From Streptomyces sp. AJS327 (GTDB lineage: Bacteria; Actinomycetota; Actinomycetes; Streptomycetales; Streptomycetaceae), in the NCBI RefSeq assembly GCF_013450295.1, contig NZ_SKBR01000003.1, forward strand, positions 620,001 to 684,000: DNA of 64,000 nucleotides. The letters run 5' to 3'. Shown here piece after piece: positions 62,980-64,000 of the stretch. The translations under genes and the position numbers were made by a program. Each line of letters begins with the position of its first letter. Positions within the stretch are counted from its first letter, which is position 1. Below the pieces are notes generated by a model. It had not been told where the DNA came from. It made no database searches and saw only the letters and a list, made by a program, of their open reading frames with translations.

Positions 62980-64000
62980 GTGGCCAAAGTGACACGGGAC
63001 GACGTGGCGAAACTGGCGGGCACCTCCACCGCCGTCGTGAGCTATGTGATCAACGATGGGCCCCGCCCCGTGGCACCCGCCACCCGGGAGCGCGTGCTCG
63101 CGGCGATCAAGACGCTCGGGTACCGGCCCGACCGGGTGGCGCAGGCCATGGCCTCCCGGAGAACCGACCTCATAGGGCTGATCGTCCCCGACGCCCGGCA
63201 GCCGTTCTTCGCGGAGATGGCGCACGCGGTCGAGCAGGTGGCGGCGGCCCGGGGAAAGATGGTGCTGGTCGGCAACTCCGACTACCTCGACGAGCGCGAG
63301 GTGCACTACCTCCGGGCCTTCCTCGGGATGCGAGTCGCCGGGTTGATCCTGATCAGCCAGGGCCCCAGTGAGCGCGCGGCGGCGGAGATCGAGGCGTGGG
63401 ACGCCAGGATCGTGCTGATGCACCGCCGCCCGGCCGCCATCGACGACGTCGCCGTGGTGCTGGACGACGTGGGCGGCGCCCAGCTCGCCACCCGGCACCT
63501 GCTGGAACACGGGCACGAGCGGGTGGCCTGTCTCGGCGGGGTCGAGGAGACCCCGAAGCTGGGTGACCCGGTCACCGACCACGTCGAGGGCTGGGCGCGC
63601 GCCATGCGGGAGGCCGGGAAGTCCGTGGAGGGCCAGCACTTCCAGGCCCCGTACAACCGTTACGACACCTACCTGCTCGCCCTGGAGCTGCTGCGCCGCC
63701 CCGACCGTCCCACCGCGGTCTTCTGCGCGACGGACGACCAGGCGATCGGCCTGATGCGGGCCGCGCGGGAGCTGGGCGTCGACGTCCCCGGCGAACTCGC
63801 GGTCGCCGCCTTCGACGACGTGAAGGAGGCGGGGCTGACCGATCCGCCGCTGACCACGGTCGGTTCGGACCGGGAGGCGATGGCGCAGGTCGCGGTGGAT
63901 CTGGTGCTGGACGACGCGCTGCGCGTCACCGGGTCCCGCCGGGAGCGCGTCCGGCAGTTCCCGACCGCGCTGAGGATCCGCCGCTCCTGCGGCTGCGGCG
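62980..64000 (+). CDS. LacI-family transcriptional regulator (3' end outside window)
   Basis: 340 residues are visible, close to full length. The N-terminal LacI helix-turn-helix is VTRDDVAKLAGTSTAVVSYVINDGPRPVAPATRERVL with the hinge GYRPDRVAQAMASRRT. The periplasmic-binding-like sensor follows (IGLIVPDARQPFFAEMA, GLILISQ, TAVFCATDDQAIGLMRAA, VAAFDDVKEAGLTDPPLTTV). The visible sequence ends in RRSCGCG, near the normal end of the family. The inducer is unknown. It starts with a leaderless GTG. Confidence 0.92.
   Translation, partial: MAKVTRDDVAKLAGTSTAVVSYVINDGPRPVAPATRERVLAAIKTLGYRPDRVAQAMASRRTDLIGLIVPDARQPFFAEMAHAVEQVAAARGKMVLVGNSDYLDEREVHYLRAFLGMRVAGLILISQGPSERAAAEIEAWDARIVLMHRRPAAIDDVAVVLDDVGGAQLATRHLLEHGHERVACLGGVEETPKLGDPVTDHVEGWARAMREAGKSVEGQHFQAPYNRYDTYLLALELLRRPDRPTAVFCATDDQAIGLMRAARELGVDVPGELAVAAFDDVKEAGLTDPPLTTVGSDREAMAQVAVDLVLDDALRVTGSRRERVRQFPTALRIRRSCGCG

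Overview
The window is very GC-rich actinobacterial chromosomal DNA, almost certainly from a Streptomyces or a close relative. The evidence is the strong GC3 bias, frequent GTG starts, TANNNT -10 boxes placed 6-7 nt before start codons, and family content: a DUF397/XRE/anti-sigma-type ATPase trio, a TipA-type regulator, Lsr2, an orphan GlnR, DUF3180, DUF1416 and DUF2993. Gene order matches two conserved Streptomyces core blocks. From memory of S. coelicolor these are the clpC-lsr2-ftsH-tipA block and the glnR-sulfurtransferase block, which are far apart there. I see no insertion sequence, prophage, CRISPR array, rRNA or tRNA.

Layout. 1-1768: a truncated ABC exporter read leftwards from a MerR-style promoter. 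2.5-6.7 kb: DUF397 protein, ATPase, XRE regulator and an aldehyde dehydrogenase with an unusual active site. 7.1-7.9 kb: TipA-type regulator with its operator. 8.5-13.9 kb: threonine/serine exporter, pyrophosphatase, D-Ala-D-Ala carboxypeptidase and zinc protease. 14.2-23.4 kb: tilS, hpt, ftsH, folE, then folP, folB, folK and DUF3180, with a stand-alone nuoD on the other strand. 23.6-27.7 kb: a quaternary-amine (compatible-solute) ABC importer in divergent arms. 27.8-33.3 kb: a coiled-coil membrane protein, a SAM methyltransferase and a two-component system. 33.5-39.4 kb: an NAD/CoA run of overlapping genes (dehydrogenase-like protein, panC, nadB, nadC, coaX). 39.4-47.9 kb: DnaA-box-like sites, an acidic repeat protein, a small membrane protein, a BlaI-type regulator, N-acetylglutamate synthase, lsr2 and clpC.

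48.0-53.1 kb is the most accessory-looking part. An XRE regulator, a small Cys-rich protein and an NLR-like NACHT ATPase are read leftwards and lie exactly between the two core blocks. 53.5-64.0 kb is the second block: nitrobindin, a 33-residue membrane peptide, a DsrE-like protein, DUF1416, a sulfurtransferase preceded by a leaderless cysteine-containing leader peptide, DUF2993, a multi-pass membrane protein, a MoaD-like protein, a hydrolase, glnR with a coupled upstream peptide, and the start of a LacI regulator.

Two themes run through the window. First, at least eleven genes have a -10 box exactly 6-7 nt before the start codon, the signature of leaderless transcripts. Second, several promoters carry clear dyads or repeats. 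The best candidate for an unusual system is the XRE/small-protein/NACHT locus. The best-supported regulatory finding is the leader peptide before the sulfurtransferase.
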